This document shows positions 1-8,781 of a DNA stretch of 64,000 bases, piece after piece. Made by a program: the position numbers and the translations under genes. The stretch is from positions 1 to 64,000 of the forward strand of contig CAXXTS010000002.1 in assembly GCA_963676345.2 (NCBI GenBank). Direction: 5' to 3'. Every line of letters begins with the position of its first letter. The first letter of the stretch is position 1. Source of the DNA: G963665925 sp963676345. Its GTDB lineage: Bacteria; Bacillota; Clostridia; Peptostreptococcales; Acidaminobacteraceae. The notes below the pieces were generated by a model. It saw only the letters and a program-made list of their open reading frames with translations. It was not told where the DNA came from and did no database searches.

Positions 1-2033
1 TGGTCAACAGCATTTCTAAAGATATGAACAAGCGCGCTTGTAAGACCGTTATACCGCTCTTCATCAACACGTATTTCATCTGCCTGAACTGTGAATGTCT
101 CAATGGTTTTATCTAAGCGTTCAGCCAACTTCAAGGTATACTCAGGATACATCTTGAGCATTTCTTTTATAGGCTTGTACCTGAGGCTTCTCACATCTGG
201 AAGGAGTATTTTGCATTCTTGCTCAGAGAGGACACTCTGCATCTTACGCTCGATCTCCAGTATTCTATTTTTTTCGATGACAAACCGTTCATCTTGAGTA
301 AAGTACTCGCCACCTACATAAGCTTTAATAATATCCATGTCCTGGTCATAGGCGCTTTGGAGCATGGACTTAATTTCTGAAGTCATAATAAAAGCTACAC
401 CCTGGGCTTTTTCAAGCTGTTTGTATAATTCAGTTTCAGCACTGTGCAGGGCAGTTGTAAGTGCCATTACATCAAACTGGCTGAAATTGCCTTTGAAAGT
501 ATGCAACTGCCTCATAATGAACTTAATATTCTCAGCTGGGTCATCCTTAAACGTCCAGTTGCAGGCATTTCCTTCAAAAATGAACTGTTCAAAATGCTCT
601 GTCAGGTCAACAAATAAACGTCTGTTCACCATGGATTTAACAACCATTTTCAGTATTTGTCTTTCTTCATCCATTTTATGAATCAGTTCACGTTTTTCTG
701 TAATATCAGTCAGAATAACAATCATGGCTGTTTTAGAGTCAGAAATTTTATAACTGATATGTATCACTCTTGAACCTACTTCTATCTCATCAGGCAGAAG
801 CGGAATGTAAAGTTTCGCTCCATCTTCATCACTGTCTAATATTTTGATTAGTAAATCATCGACAAACTCTGCCTGCTGTGGATCATTAGGATATACAAGT
901 GTTGACAGTTTCTTGTTTGCAACGCAATAATCAAAGATCATGCGGCATTCCCTTGAGTACTCCGCATGGATCATTAAATCTTCTCCAAAGCGCAAGAAAC
1001 CCTGTCCCACATTATCCAAAATGTCTTTCATCTGAACATTTATGGTTTCGAGTTTATGATTGATTTCACTTAACTCTGTTCCTTGGGCAACGAGTTCAAC
1101 ATTCTGAGCTTCCAACTCAATTTTATGGTTTTCAATAGATTCTGAATACGCACGCATTTGCTCAATAATGCTGTTGGTGGAAGCCGCTAAATCTTCAATT
1201 TCAGAAAAGGGCTTTTTGATTTGAAGCTCAGAATGAAGTGCCTTTTCTATTTCACCCTCGGACAGGTTGCGCATTTTACGTTGTAAATCTGCTAAAGATT
1301 TCGTAATGGAACCTGAAGATATAATGCTGATTATGATTGAAATAACAGTCGATACAACCGCCGCGAAAACAAATAGACCTACAAATGCAACTGTAACCCC
1401 AATTAAAAGCATGGAATTAAAGCGTACGCAAACCTCACCGATTTGTTCACCATCGACATTGTAATAAGCTTGTACACTTTCACTTTCGTAATGCTTCATT
1501 GCATTTTTAAATTCTGTACTGGTTATTGCATCATCTGGAAGTGTTGAAAACACGATTTTATCGCCATATGTAATTTCTACATAAACAAGACTAACCTCCA
1601 TGAATCCTTCTGCCTCTTCAGGAAAAGTCATTTCCATGCTGTTGTCGTTCATGACACCCACCATGGCATCAAACTCTTCATCACTTCTCTGATGGAAGCC
1701 TTCGCTCATGTCAAAATAGAATTTATTACCTATCGAATGAAACCATTTTTGAAGCGCAGCATCATCAATCATCATCTCTTCTTTTGCAATATCTGACAGG
1801 GCGACCTTGTTTCTTGGATTTTCAAGTTCCTGCACAATATCCCCTGCTACAACATCTGCAAATAAAGCTCCAATAGACCCAATGGCACCAAATACAACCA
1901 TCAGAACAAGGACGCTCATTACAATGAGGGTAATCATGCTGTTTAAAACCATCACCTTCTTAATTCTGCGGCGCATGCTTCTACGATTTTGCTTCTTTCT
2001 ATCGCTTCTTGATACACTATATTTTGTTGTCAC
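1..2033 (-). CDS. Membrane sensor kinase with HAMP, PAS-like, HPt and CheA-like ATPase start (partial)
   Basis: Only the first ~677 residues are present; the gene leaves the window on the left. Start is a GTG at 2033 with GGAGGCG upstream; the ATG just before it is followed at once by a stop. A basic N-terminus leads to one membrane helix (about 28-58), an extracytoplasmic region to ~205, a second helix (~206-235), HAMP, a coiled coil, a PAS-like region (~340-460) and an HPt module with the motif HTFKG (phospho-His near residue 510). The last visible residues, LVHIFRNAVD, match the N-box of CheA-type kinases rather than HisKA kinases. By family it should autophosphorylate the HPt His and pass phosphate to a receiver, here or off the edge. 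It lies 65 bp behind an ABC importer and probably shares its operon. Ligand unknown. Confidence 0.85.
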   Translation of the reverse strand, partial: MTTKYSVSRSDRKKQNRRSMRRRIKKVMVLNSMITLIVMSVLVLMVVFGAIGSIGALFADVVAGDIVQELENPRNKVALSDIAKEEMMIDDAALQKWFHSIGNKFYFDMSEGFHQRSDEEFDAMVGVMNDNSMEMTFPEEAEGFMEVSLVYVEITYGDKIVFSTLPDDAITSTEFKNAMKHYESESVQAYYNVDGEQIGEVCVRFNSMLLIGVTVAFVGLFVFAAVVSTVISIIISIISSGSITKSLADLQRKMRNLSEGEIEKALHSELQIKKPFSEIEDLAASTNSIIEQMRAYSESIENHKIELEAQNVELVAQGTELSEINHKLETINVQMKDILDNVGQGFLRFGEDLMIHAEYSRECRMIFDYCVANKKLSTLVYPNDPQQAEFVDDLLIKILDSDEDGAKLYIPLLPDEIEVGSRVIHISYKISDSKTAMIVILTDITEKRELIHKMDEERQILKMVVKSMVNRRLFVDLTEHFEQFIFEGNACNWTFKDDPAENIKFIMRQLHTFKGNFSQFDVMALTTALHSAETELYKQLEKAQGVAFIMTSEIKSMLQSAYDQDMDIIKAYVGGEYFTQDERFVIEKNRILEIERKMQSVLSEQECKILLPDVRSLRYKPIKEMLKMYPEYTLKLAERLDKTIETFTVQADEIRVDEERYNGLTSALVHIFRNAVD

Positions 2034-2097
2034 ATTATCGCCTCCATTTGCCTACTGAATTATTACCCTAAGTAAGCATCGTTAATTCACGATATCT

Positions 2098-2850
2098 CTA
2101 GGCCGGACGAATTTTAGAAACAAGACGCTCAATAATTCCCACAAATATGATTGCAATAATCCCCCATGCAATCAATTCTGGTATGTTTGCAAGCATCCTT
2201 TCTTGCTGAAGTCTGGTTCCGACACCAAATTTCGGCTGACAAATGACTTCAGCTGCAATCATTATTTTCATGTTCAGACCAATTGCCGAACTCATTGCTG
2301 CACGAACGTAGGGTTCAATCGAAGGAATATAAATATCTCTGAGCATTTTAAAGTGGGATAGCTTGTAGAGCTGTCCCATTTCAATGAGTTTGCGGTCCAC
2401 ATTTCGAAGACCCGAAAGAATATTTGAATAAACGATTGGAAATATAACCATGAATCCGACGAGCTGGGGCGCATATTCTTGACCAATCCATATAAATGCC
2501 AGCAGAATAACCACAACCGTTGGCGTTGAACGAATTAGGAGTATACCCGGCCTCAGTATGTAATCAATTGCAGGGAAAAAACCTGCCAGTATTCCCAGCA
2601 GGCTCCCCCCAACCATCGATATAATGAATACTTCAACCAGTCTGATTATTGTTGATCCGACTGACTCCCAGAACCACTTGCTATTCACAATGGTAACAAT
2701 TGCAGTAAATGTCCTTTGAGGCGAAGGCAGCTTCAACTCCATGTCTACGACTTGAGCAAGCACGGCCCATACCAATATCAAAAACACCGCTGATATCATT
2801 GTGTATAATCGTTCTTTACTTTTCTGGGACTGAGAAGTAAAAATCTTCAT
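2098..2850 (-). CDS. ABC importer permease (TauC/SsuC class)
   Basis: About 250 residues with six hydrophobic segments and the inner-membrane permease pattern (BPD_transp_1); the cytoplasmic EAA-like loop is the stretch ending in IYIPSIEPY. I chose the ATG at 2850 because GGAGGC lies just upstream of it; the open frame extends 13 codons further but only into the preceding gene. The start overlaps the end of the lipoprotein gene by 35 nt, which points to translational coupling. It is the membrane part of the importer made by the two genes upstream (ATPase and binding protein). The class carries nitrate, taurine, sulfonates, thiamine precursors and similar; the substrate cannot be read from sequence. 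Confidence 0.9.
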   Translation of the reverse strand: MKIFTSQSQKSKERLYTMISAVFLILVWAVLAQVVDMELKLPSPQRTFTAIVTIVNSKWFWESVGSTIIRLVEVFIISMVGGSLLGILAGFFPAIDYILRPGILLIRSTPTVVVILLAFIWIGQEYAPQLVGFMVIFPIVYSNILSGLRNVDRKLIEMGQLYKLSHFKMLRDIYIPSIEPYVRAAMSSAIGLNMKIMIAAEVICQPKFGVGTRLQQERMLANIPELIAWGIIAIIFVGIIERLVSKIRPA

Positions 2851-3901
2851 TTGGCATCTTGCCTCCGATAAGTTTTTCTGATGCTTCAAAAAGCACTGTC
2901 AAATATGTTTCGATTTCAGGTTTTGCTGTCTGTGCATCTACAAACCGTATATTTGATCTTTCCACCGCATTTTCAACAATTGCCTTTTTAAGTCCGATTT
3001 CTAAGCTTTCTGCAAATTCACCTGCGGCCTGAGGTTCATCGTTAATCCACTTTGCACTTTTATCTAGTTCGTCCATAATAGCTTTGACCGCATGTGGGTG
3101 TTCCCCTGCAAAATCGTTTGAAATCATTACTGAAGCTTGCGGGTAGCTTTCTTCATTCCCTGTTACCTCAGACCATTCCTTCTGGAAGTCAAAAGCGATC
3201 TGAGCATCAGGCTTCTTCATAAGCACTGCACTGAGCATTGGCTCCGGCATTACAGAGACCGTTGAGCGTCCCGATAAAAACGTTGGAGCCAGTTCTGTTG
3301 CACCACTTAGATAAGTTATAGTCACATCTTCATCTGGATTGATACCATTATTTTCAAGAAGATATCGCAGCATAACATCTGGTGTCAGTCCACGCCCGAT
3401 TGTGTATATTTCCTTACCTTTTAGCTCTGACCAATCAGTAATTTCCTCACTGGATACCATGTAAAGGGTTCCCCATACAGATGGACCGGCAAGCTTGTAC
3501 TCGACGCCTTTATTATAAAGGATCGCCGCTAGATTGGTTGGAAGTACCATAAGGTCCACTTCCTTATTCACAAGCTTAGCTGCAATCAAATCTGGCGTCG
3601 GAATGATATCAAACTCATATGTTATTGGCCCTGGTTCATTTTCTTGCATGGCACCCAGCATAGTCATTGCAGTTACACCGGCTGGCACGCCAACTTTAAC
3701 CGTAATCGGTTCAACTGGTGGCTCTTCAGCTGGCGCTTGACCAGCATCTAAATCCGACTCTTCACCAGCTTGCGGTGCAGTGTTATCCGTTTCTTCAATA
3801 AATTGTTCTGCATCCTGATTGACAGGCTCCTTAGATGCGCACCCAGCTAAGGTACCCATTATAAGTATCAGTATAACCAGCAATGATGTTAATCGTTTCA
3901 A
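2816..3901 (-). CDS. ABC substrate-binding lipoprotein (NMT1/TauA-like)
   Basis: 361 residues. A lipoprotein signal peptide ends in LAGC (lipid-anchored Cys21), followed by an acidic Pro/Glu-rich linker to about residue 65 and then a type-2 periplasmic-binding fold beginning ITVKVGVPAG. The order fits the NMT1/TauA family that feeds SsuC-type permeases. It sits 15 bp after the ATPase gene and overlaps the permease gene. No ligand-specific residues could be recognised, so the transported compound (amine, sulfonate, pyrimidine or other) is open. A sensor kinase gene follows, so uptake and sensing may be linked; that part is inference. Confidence 0.85.
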   Translation of the reverse strand: MKRLTSLLVILILIMGTLAGCASKEPVNQDAEQFIEETDNTAPQAGEESDLDAGQAPAEEPPVEPITVKVGVPAGVTAMTMLGAMQENEPGPITYEFDIIPTPDLIAAKLVNKEVDLMVLPTNLAAILYNKGVEYKLAGPSVWGTLYMVSSEEITDWSELKGKEIYTIGRGLTPDVMLRYLLENNGINPDEDVTITYLSGATELAPTFLSGRSTVSVMPEPMLSAVLMKKPDAQIAFDFQKEWSEVTGNEESYPQASVMISNDFAGEHPHAVKAIMDELDKSAKWINDEPQAAGEFAESLEIGLKKAIVENAVERSNIRFVDAQTAKPEIETYLTVLFEASEKLIGGKMPNEDFYFSVPEK

Positions 3902-3916
3902 TTTAATGTCCTCCCT

Positions 3917-4612
3917 TTAATTGCTAAATAATTCTCCTATAATTGTTTCTCTATATGCATCTAGCTCTTTAGAGCCAAACTGCCGTTTTTCTTTGGGGAT
4001 TTCAATCCGAATTTCCCGTGACACCGTAGAGGGTCTCTTTCCTAAAACTAAAATTCGGTCCCCCAGCATAAGCGCTTCGTCAATTTCATGGGTTACATAT
4101 AAAATCGCACATTTATACCTCTGCCATACGGTTCTAAGTACTTCTAATACATTAAAGCGAAGTTGTAAATCTAAAGATTTGAGCGGTTCGTCCATGAGTA
4201 ACAGATCTGGCCCGTAAGCAAATGCCCTAGCAATCGCAACCCGCTGACGCATTCCACCACTGAGTTCGTCAGGCTTTGCATTTTTAAAATCCAAAATCTC
4301 AAGAGCTCTCAGAAGTTCATCAAGCGCTTTTTCTGAAAAATGATCATTAACCAGTTGAATATTCTCCTTCACAGTACGCCATGGAAGCAGACGATCCTCT
4401 TGAAATACATACCCAATTCTCTGATATGTATTATTTGCCTTACCACCATCGGCATGTATGATTCCACCCACGATATTTAAAAGTGTGGATTTTCCACACC
4501 CTGACGGACCAACAATCACAACAATTTCCGGTTCGTCAACCTGCAAACTGATATCTTCAATGACCTTTAATTTTTCAAAATACTTATGTATATGTTCTAA
4601 GGTTAACGCCAT
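3917..4612 (-). CDS. ABC importer ATPase (TauB/SsuB class)
   Basis: 231 residues with a clear Walker A (GPSGCGKST), Q-loop region (YVFQEDRLLPW), signature LSGGMRQR and Walker B with catalytic Glu (LLLMDEP), then an H-loop His (VTHEID). This is the usual arrangement of nitrate/sulfonate/taurine importer ATPases. AAGGGGAG precedes the ATG. It is the first gene of the four-gene minus-strand unit ATPase, binding protein, permease, sensor kinase. Confidence 0.92.
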   Translation of the reverse strand: MALTLEHIHKYFEKLKVIEDISLQVDEPEIVVIVGPSGCGKSTLLNIVGGIIHADGGKANNTYQRIGYVFQEDRLLPWRTVKENIQLVNDHFSEKALDELLRALEILDFKNAKPDELSGGMRQRVAIARAFAYGPDLLLMDEPLKSLDLQLRFNVLEVLRTVWQRYKCAILYVTHEIDEALMLGDRILVLGKRPSTVSREIRIEIPKEKRQFGSKELDAYRETIIGELFSN

Positions 4613-4834
4613 GTAATCTCCCCTTATTATCGACTGATATCATTTTATCACTTACTTGTTCTACATTACACCGTTAGCAGCAATATTAAAAGATGAATAT
4701 TCCTAAATTATACATAAAATTTGCATAAAAAATGCGCAAACACCTTCTTGTCAAAAGAAATGCGCCTACGCTTTATATGCAAATTGTCTAATAGTCATTC
4801 CGTGTTCACCTATCTGATTATATGATTCGATTTT

Positions 4835-5425
4835 TTAAATGCGTATATCTAAAACTGATCCAGATGCTGTACCACCATATTCTACTTGTGATCCATCGCC
4901 ACTGTTTGAATCATCAGAATAAGCCTCCATAGCCTTTTGTTTTGCAATATCCGCTCTCAAATTTCCAATTTTAGCAGCAGCGGATGCTGCAACTCTCTGA
5001 TCTTGTGGTGATGGCTCTGCAGGTGCCATAGCCGCCTGCTTTACTCTCTCAAGTGCACGAATGAGCGCCTCCGGCTCCCCCGTTGCTGGAACCGATATGT
5101 TAACTTCACCACTTGAGATGTAGCGTTTTCCATCAGGCCCTGTTGTATACCCATAAGAAGCAGCCCCTGCAAACTCTCCACCTACTGACTTGTGTGCATT
5201 TTCGTGTGCAATCACCTTGTCTTCAGCATTTTGAAGGGACATTATTTGTGAGCGTACTTCGGGATCTTCAAGCGCAGCTTGAACCTCTGAAGTCACTGCA
5301 TTTGTTTCTTCCTGGTTCTGGAGAGAGTTTGAACTTTCTTTTGATCCAGAGTCCACCTGCATGTTGTTTTGTGCATATCGCTGGTTGATAAGAGATAGAC
5401 TAGACCCTACACCACTGAGTCGCAT
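4835..5425 (-). CDS. Putative SprA-like metalloprotease-related protein, copy A
   Basis: 196 residues with no signal peptide or membrane helix. After a low-complexity Ser/Gln/Asn-rich N-terminus comes HENAH (His74, Glu75, His78), an HExxH zinc-metallopeptidase core, followed by the conserved block YGYTTGPDGKRYISSGEV and an Ala-rich helical tail (PSPQDQRVAASAAAKI). This is the pattern of the SprA-related family (also named CJM1_0395 family), whose function is poorly known. It lies 20 bp behind a paralogue (copy B), and both start MR[LV]. Proteolytic activity is suggested only by the motif. Confidence 0.75.
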   Translation of the reverse strand: MRLSGVGSSLSLINQRYAQNNMQVDSGSKESSNSLQNQEETNAVTSEVQAALEDPEVRSQIMSLQNAEDKVIAHENAHKSVGGEFAGAASYGYTTGPDGKRYISSGEVNISVPATGEPEALIRALERVKQAAMAPAEPSPQDQRVAASAAAKIGNLRADIAKQKAMEAYSDDSNSGDGSQVEYGGTASGSVLDIRI

Positions 5426-5445
5426 CGCCTTCCACCCTTACTAGA

Positions 5446-6090
5446 TTATGAATAATTTAACGGTTTGGCCTCTTTGCTTTTAACTTTATTTTTTAACATT
5501 TCTTCATAATAAGCGAGTTTGCCTCGATCACTTGCTATTTGCTGTTTGATTTCACTTATTTTTGCTTCTGCCATTGCAGCCATGCTCACGTCTTGACCTG
5601 ACGCATCACCAGAAGCTGTAGCTACACGTTTTAGTCCTTCAAATGCACGAATCATAGCTTCAGGTGTGCCTGCATACGGAAGTTTATACTCTACATTTCC
5701 ACCCGTTTTATAGTATTTATGGTCCGGACCCATTGTGTACTGATAAGTCACCGCCCCAGCCGCAGATCCACTTTGAGCTTGATGGGCTTTCTCATGCATG
5801 ACAACATCTCGCTCTATCACTTCGAGCAACTTAACCATTTCCTGTTGGTCATAGTCGAGTTTGTCAAAGCCTGCTAGGGCGAGTTTATCGATTCGCTTCT
5901 CTTCACTTTTTTCATATTGCGTTTTCGCACTATCCGGTAACTTTCTCAGTGCATCAATATCCAGTTTTTTAAGCGCTTCATCCTGTGCTGAACTTTGCGC
6001 GTTCTCCCTCAGCGCCAGTTCTCGATCGCTATATTGATGCCTTTGACCACCGTAATGCGTCGTATAATTCGGACCACCCTCAACACGCAT
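5446..6090 (-). CDS. Putative SprA-like metalloprotease-related protein, copy B
   Basis: 214 residues, paralogue of the next gene downstream. A charged helical N-terminal half (heptad-like Leu/Lys/Glu) is followed by HEKAH (His99, Glu100, His103), then YQYTMGPDHKYYKTGGNVEY and the same C-terminal pattern (GQDVSMAAMAEAKI). The shared order of HExxH, Y-x-Y-x-x-GPD and an Ala-rich tail shows an old duplication; the N-terminal halves differ completely. A TATAAT-like box (GGTATAATATAAG) lies upstream near 6130, so a promoter for the pair probably sits there. Confidence 0.75.
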   Translation of the reverse strand: MRVEGGPNYTTHYGGQRHQYSDRELALRENAQSSAQDEALKKLDIDALRKLPDSAKTQYEKSEEKRIDKLALAGFDKLDYDQQEMVKLLEVIERDVVMHEKAHQAQSGSAAGAVTYQYTMGPDHKYYKTGGNVEYKLPYAGTPEAMIRAFEGLKRVATASGDASGQDVSMAAMAEAKISEIKQQIASDRGKLAYYEEMLKNKVKSKEAKPLNYS

Positions 6091-6243
6091 TAGAATCCCT
6101 TCTTTACTATAACATCCTTGTACTTATATTATACCACTGATAGAGGTTTCTAATCGATAGATGACCCTAAGAATAAGGCTTAAGTCTGACTTTATTGCGT
6201 CAATTTTCACAATTTTTAGTTATTTATTCTTTAAGAAATAAAA

Positions 6244-6294
6244 AAAGCGCCTCATTTTGCAGGAAAACACATCCATGCACCAACGAGACACTTT
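6244..6294 (-). terminator. Rho-independent terminator of the KamA-family gene
   Basis: Ten-base arms (two G-U pairs) around a 31-nt loop; on the minus strand the 3' arm GAGGCGCTTT runs into a T-rich tail. It lies about 55 bp past the stop of the radical-SAM gene. Confidence 0.6.
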
Positions 6295-6348
6295 CATTTT
6301 ATTCTATATATGCAGCAGTTTACGCGTACAGCAAACGTCTACTTTAGT

Positions 6349-7449
6349 TTATTCAATGAAATTTAGTTCTTGATCTAGCCATCTGCCTTTAGGGTCTAAT
6401 TTACGCTTGAACATTTTACCCATGTCCTCAGCATACTTAGCCTGGTGGAATCTAAATATCATTTCACCATCTACAACGCCGATGATTTCAATTTTCCCGC
6501 GCGGATGGGACATTGCAAGCTTAAAACGCTTTCCAAATCCATTACAGTAAGCCTTAGCTTCCTCAGCAATTTTCCAAGTTTGCTCCAGCGGCATTTGGAA
6601 ATGGTTCTTAACCGCCGTAACTGGCCGACACTGGAATACATAGTAAGGATTGATTCCAAAACGAACCAGCTTGTTTAGTAATTCGCCAAGTACTTTAGGG
6701 TCTGTATTTACACCCTTAAGCATCACCGTTTGATTGTGTACTGTAACACCAGCCTCTTTAAGCGCCAGCATTGCTTTTTGCACTTCTTCTGTCAGCTCTC
6801 TGGGGTGATTAAACTGTGTTACAATATCGATGCGCTTCTTCTTTCCAGTCTCTTTTAGAGCTTCAAGCAGTTCCTTGTCTTCATAAATACGCTGTGGAAA
6901 TACAACCAGCGACCGAGTTCCAAAGCGAACAAAATCAAGATGCTCTACCTCAGAAAGTCTTTCAAGATACATTTTAATCACAGATGTATCCAGACAGAAT
7001 GAATCGCCACCGCTTAAAAGAACATTGTTCACTTCAGTATTCTTATTTAAGTACTCAATCGTTCTATCTAGCCTATTGTTGATTTCATCATTAGAATATC
7101 CGACCAGTCTCTTTCTAAAACAATGACGACAATACATAAAGCATGCGTTCGTTGTAAGCACCAGCATTGTTGTATGGTATTTATGCTGAACCCCTGCAAA
7201 CTTTGTATTCTCAGCTTCTCCCGATGTATCGTAATCGCCGGACATATCCAGTTCCATGATGCTAGGAACAGATAATGTTCTGATTGGATCATTTGGATCT
7301 TCTTTGTCTATTAAATCCAAATAGTACTTTGGTATGCTCATTGGATGCCTGCTAGTGACCTCCCCAAGCTTGTCTAAATCGTTAACCGGCAGATACGGCG
7401 CTAAGCCTTCGAGTGTTGTGACATTTTCGCCCCATTCTTTCTTCCACAT
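6349..7449 (-). CDS. KamA-family radical-SAM protein (short lysine/glutamate 2,3-aminomutase-like)
   Basis: 366 residues. The radical-SAM cluster motif CxxxCxxC is Cys103, Cys107 and Cys110 (ACFMYCRHCF), followed by LLSGGDSF, the glycine-rich SAM-binding strand. These are diagnostic of the lysine 2,3-aminomutase family, which uses a [4Fe-4S] cluster, SAM and PLP. The protein is about 50 residues shorter than clostridial KamA (~416): the C-terminal zinc/tetramerisation part is missing, and the region where the PLP-lysine motif is expected reads SHPRGK rather than a glycine-rich GGxGK. It may be an EpmB-like or other KamA relative with a changed substrate. AAGGAGG precedes the ATG. It stands alone between two non-coding stretches. 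Confidence 0.82.
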   Translation of the reverse strand: MWKKEWGENVTTLEGLAPYLPVNDLDKLGEVTSRHPMSIPKYYLDLIDKEDPNDPIRTLSVPSIMELDMSGDYDTSGEAENTKFAGVQHKYHTTMLVLTTNACFMYCRHCFRKRLVGYSNDEINNRLDRTIEYLNKNTEVNNVLLSGGDSFCLDTSVIKMYLERLSEVEHLDFVRFGTRSLVVFPQRIYEDKELLEALKETGKKKRIDIVTQFNHPRELTEEVQKAMLALKEAGVTVHNQTVMLKGVNTDPKVLGELLNKLVRFGINPYYVFQCRPVTAVKNHFQMPLEQTWKIAEEAKAYCNGFGKRFKLAMSHPRGKIEIIGVVDGEMIFRFHQAKYAEDMGKMFKRKLDPKGRWLDQELNFIE

Positions 7450-8086
7450 ATAAGCGTGTCCTCCTTAAATAATCTTTAATATATTTGAATTATGTAGTTA
7501 GCAATTTATTTCGTGTATCTAAACATTTAGTCCATTTTAAAAACTTAGGGACCCTAAGTAATAAATGTGTTTTAAGCATCTCGATAAACTGAGTCTGTAA
7601 AACACCTTTCAACCCAGTATAAGCAAGCCTTCTGAAAATAAGGTCACAAAAAAATCATGCTGAATTTTGAGTGTAAAAAATCAACACAACAATAACTGTG
7701 TAGCTTTTAATATCGTGCTAAAGTTGTTCAGCTTTAAGTAAATCATAGATACATTACTGCAACTTAAATGCAGTACTCGACCGAAAACACTCAGTCGTGC
7801 TCTGATATAACCCGGCTTTGGGTAAAAATGCCATAAATTAAAGGTTATATAATAATCAGAATTGAAAAAGAAATGCATATTAGAAAAATGCTTTATATTA
7901 AGAATAGAATTTTACAATATATATTGTATTCGAAATTTGTATACATGTCAAATGCATCCTTTCATTAATATAGTCATGTCTTTACTTATTCGCTGGTGTA
8001 AAATACAATAATTCTAGAGACTTTAAACAATCAAGTTATTATGAAAGTCTTAAAAAAATTAAAAATTAAAAAATCACTAGACTTTT
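7450..8086. other. Long gene-free stretch with one short palindrome
   Basis: Very AT-rich. I find no credible ORF with a ribosome site and no RNA family. The only sharp signal is the near-perfect palindrome ACTTAGGG-A-CCCTAAGT at about 7543-7559. It could be an operator of the divergently placed KamA-family or tetR genes. Confidence 0.4.
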
Positions 8087-8112
8087 TATACTACTTTGGT
8101 TAAACTAGTATA
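8087..8112. promoter_or_regulatory. TetR operator 1 (autoregulation)
   Basis: TATACTA-N12-TAGTATA, a perfect inverted repeat 20 bp before the tetR ATG. The same half-sites with the same 12-bp spacing recur before the efflux genes at 8736-8761, which makes a repressor site very likely. Confidence 0.75.
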
Positions 8113-8131
8113 GAAATAAGGAGCGTGAGAT

Positions 8132-8713
8132 ATGAAAGCTGGTAATGAAGTCGTTGAAAAAAGAATATGCGATAACGTTTGGGTCCTTCTGAATAAGTAT
8201 GGTCATAAAGGCTGGAATATGGATGATCTAGCTAAACTTTCTGGCGTAGCTAAAAACACACTTTACAAAATTGTGGGCAGCAAAGAAGCATTGATTTCAT
8301 CGGCAGTCTTAAATGTTCAAGATGAGTACATTGCAGCCGTAGAACACTCTACGATATCTGAAAATCCGCGTACTGCTATGTACGCACTCGTAGACCTTGT
8401 TCCGCAGATATTTGGACGATTTAACTTTGAGACCATAAGGGAACTACGCATTCAATACCCGAGTTTCTCAGAGGAATATAGAGTACGAGAAGAACGCATG
8501 ACCGAAGCGCTCATTAAACTCTATCAACGCGGACTTGATGCGGGATTTGTCAGAAAAGATATCGATATTGAGTTCTTTACACGACTGCAACGGATTGTTA
8601 GAGAAGAATTCATCGACACATCTGACACACCTGAAGAAATGGCACACAACTTAAAAAATGCACTCATCGTTATAATGGAAGGTGTTATAATCAGAGAAAA
8701 TCAGCCCTGTTAA
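8132..8713 (+). CDS. TetR-family repressor of the adjacent RND pump
   Basis: 193 residues with an N-terminal TetR helix-turn-helix (about 25-56, WNMDDLAKLSGVAKNTLYK) and a helical ligand-binding C-terminal half without recognisable specificity. AAGGAG lies before the ATG. Its stop overlaps the stem of an intrinsic terminator, so it is its own transcript. Identical TATACTA-N12-TAGTATA palindromes lie before this gene and before the efflux adaptor, which supports repression of both. The inducer is unknown; the pump downstream suggests a toxic hydrophobic compound. Confidence 0.88.
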   Translation: MKAGNEVVEKRICDNVWVLLNKYGHKGWNMDDLAKLSGVAKNTLYKIVGSKEALISSAVLNVQDEYIAAVEHSTISENPRTAMYALVDLVPQIFGRFNFETIRELRIQYPSFSEEYRVREERMTEALIKLYQRGLDAGFVRKDIDIEFFTRLQRIVREEFIDTSDTPEEMAHNLKNALIVIMEGVIIRENQPC

Positions 8714-8725
8714 GGGCACTTTTTT
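8704..8725 (+). terminator. Terminator of tetR
   Basis: GCCCT-GTTA-AGGGC followed by ACTTTTTT; the 5' arm lies inside the last codons of tetR and the loop holds its stop codon. Confidence 0.75.
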
Positions 8726-8735
8726 CGGGTCAATT

Positions 8736-8763
8736 TATACTAAAATTACTTTTTTAGTATAAT
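8736..8763 (+). promoter_or_regulatory. TetR operator 2 overlapping the -10 box of the RND operon
   Basis: TATACTA-N12-TAGTATA, lengthened to 11-bp perfect arms (TTATACTAAAA / TTTTAGTATAA). TATAAT at 8758-8763 overlaps the right half, so bound repressor would block the promoter. AGGAGGAAC and the adaptor ATG follow. Confidence 0.78.
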
Positions 8764-8781
8764 AAGTCTAGGAGGAACAAT

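Noticed and set aside
8041..8103. A 20-codon ORF (MKVLKKLKIKK...) before tetR
   Set aside because: No ribosome site, and it runs across the TetR operator; more likely chance in AT-rich DNA.
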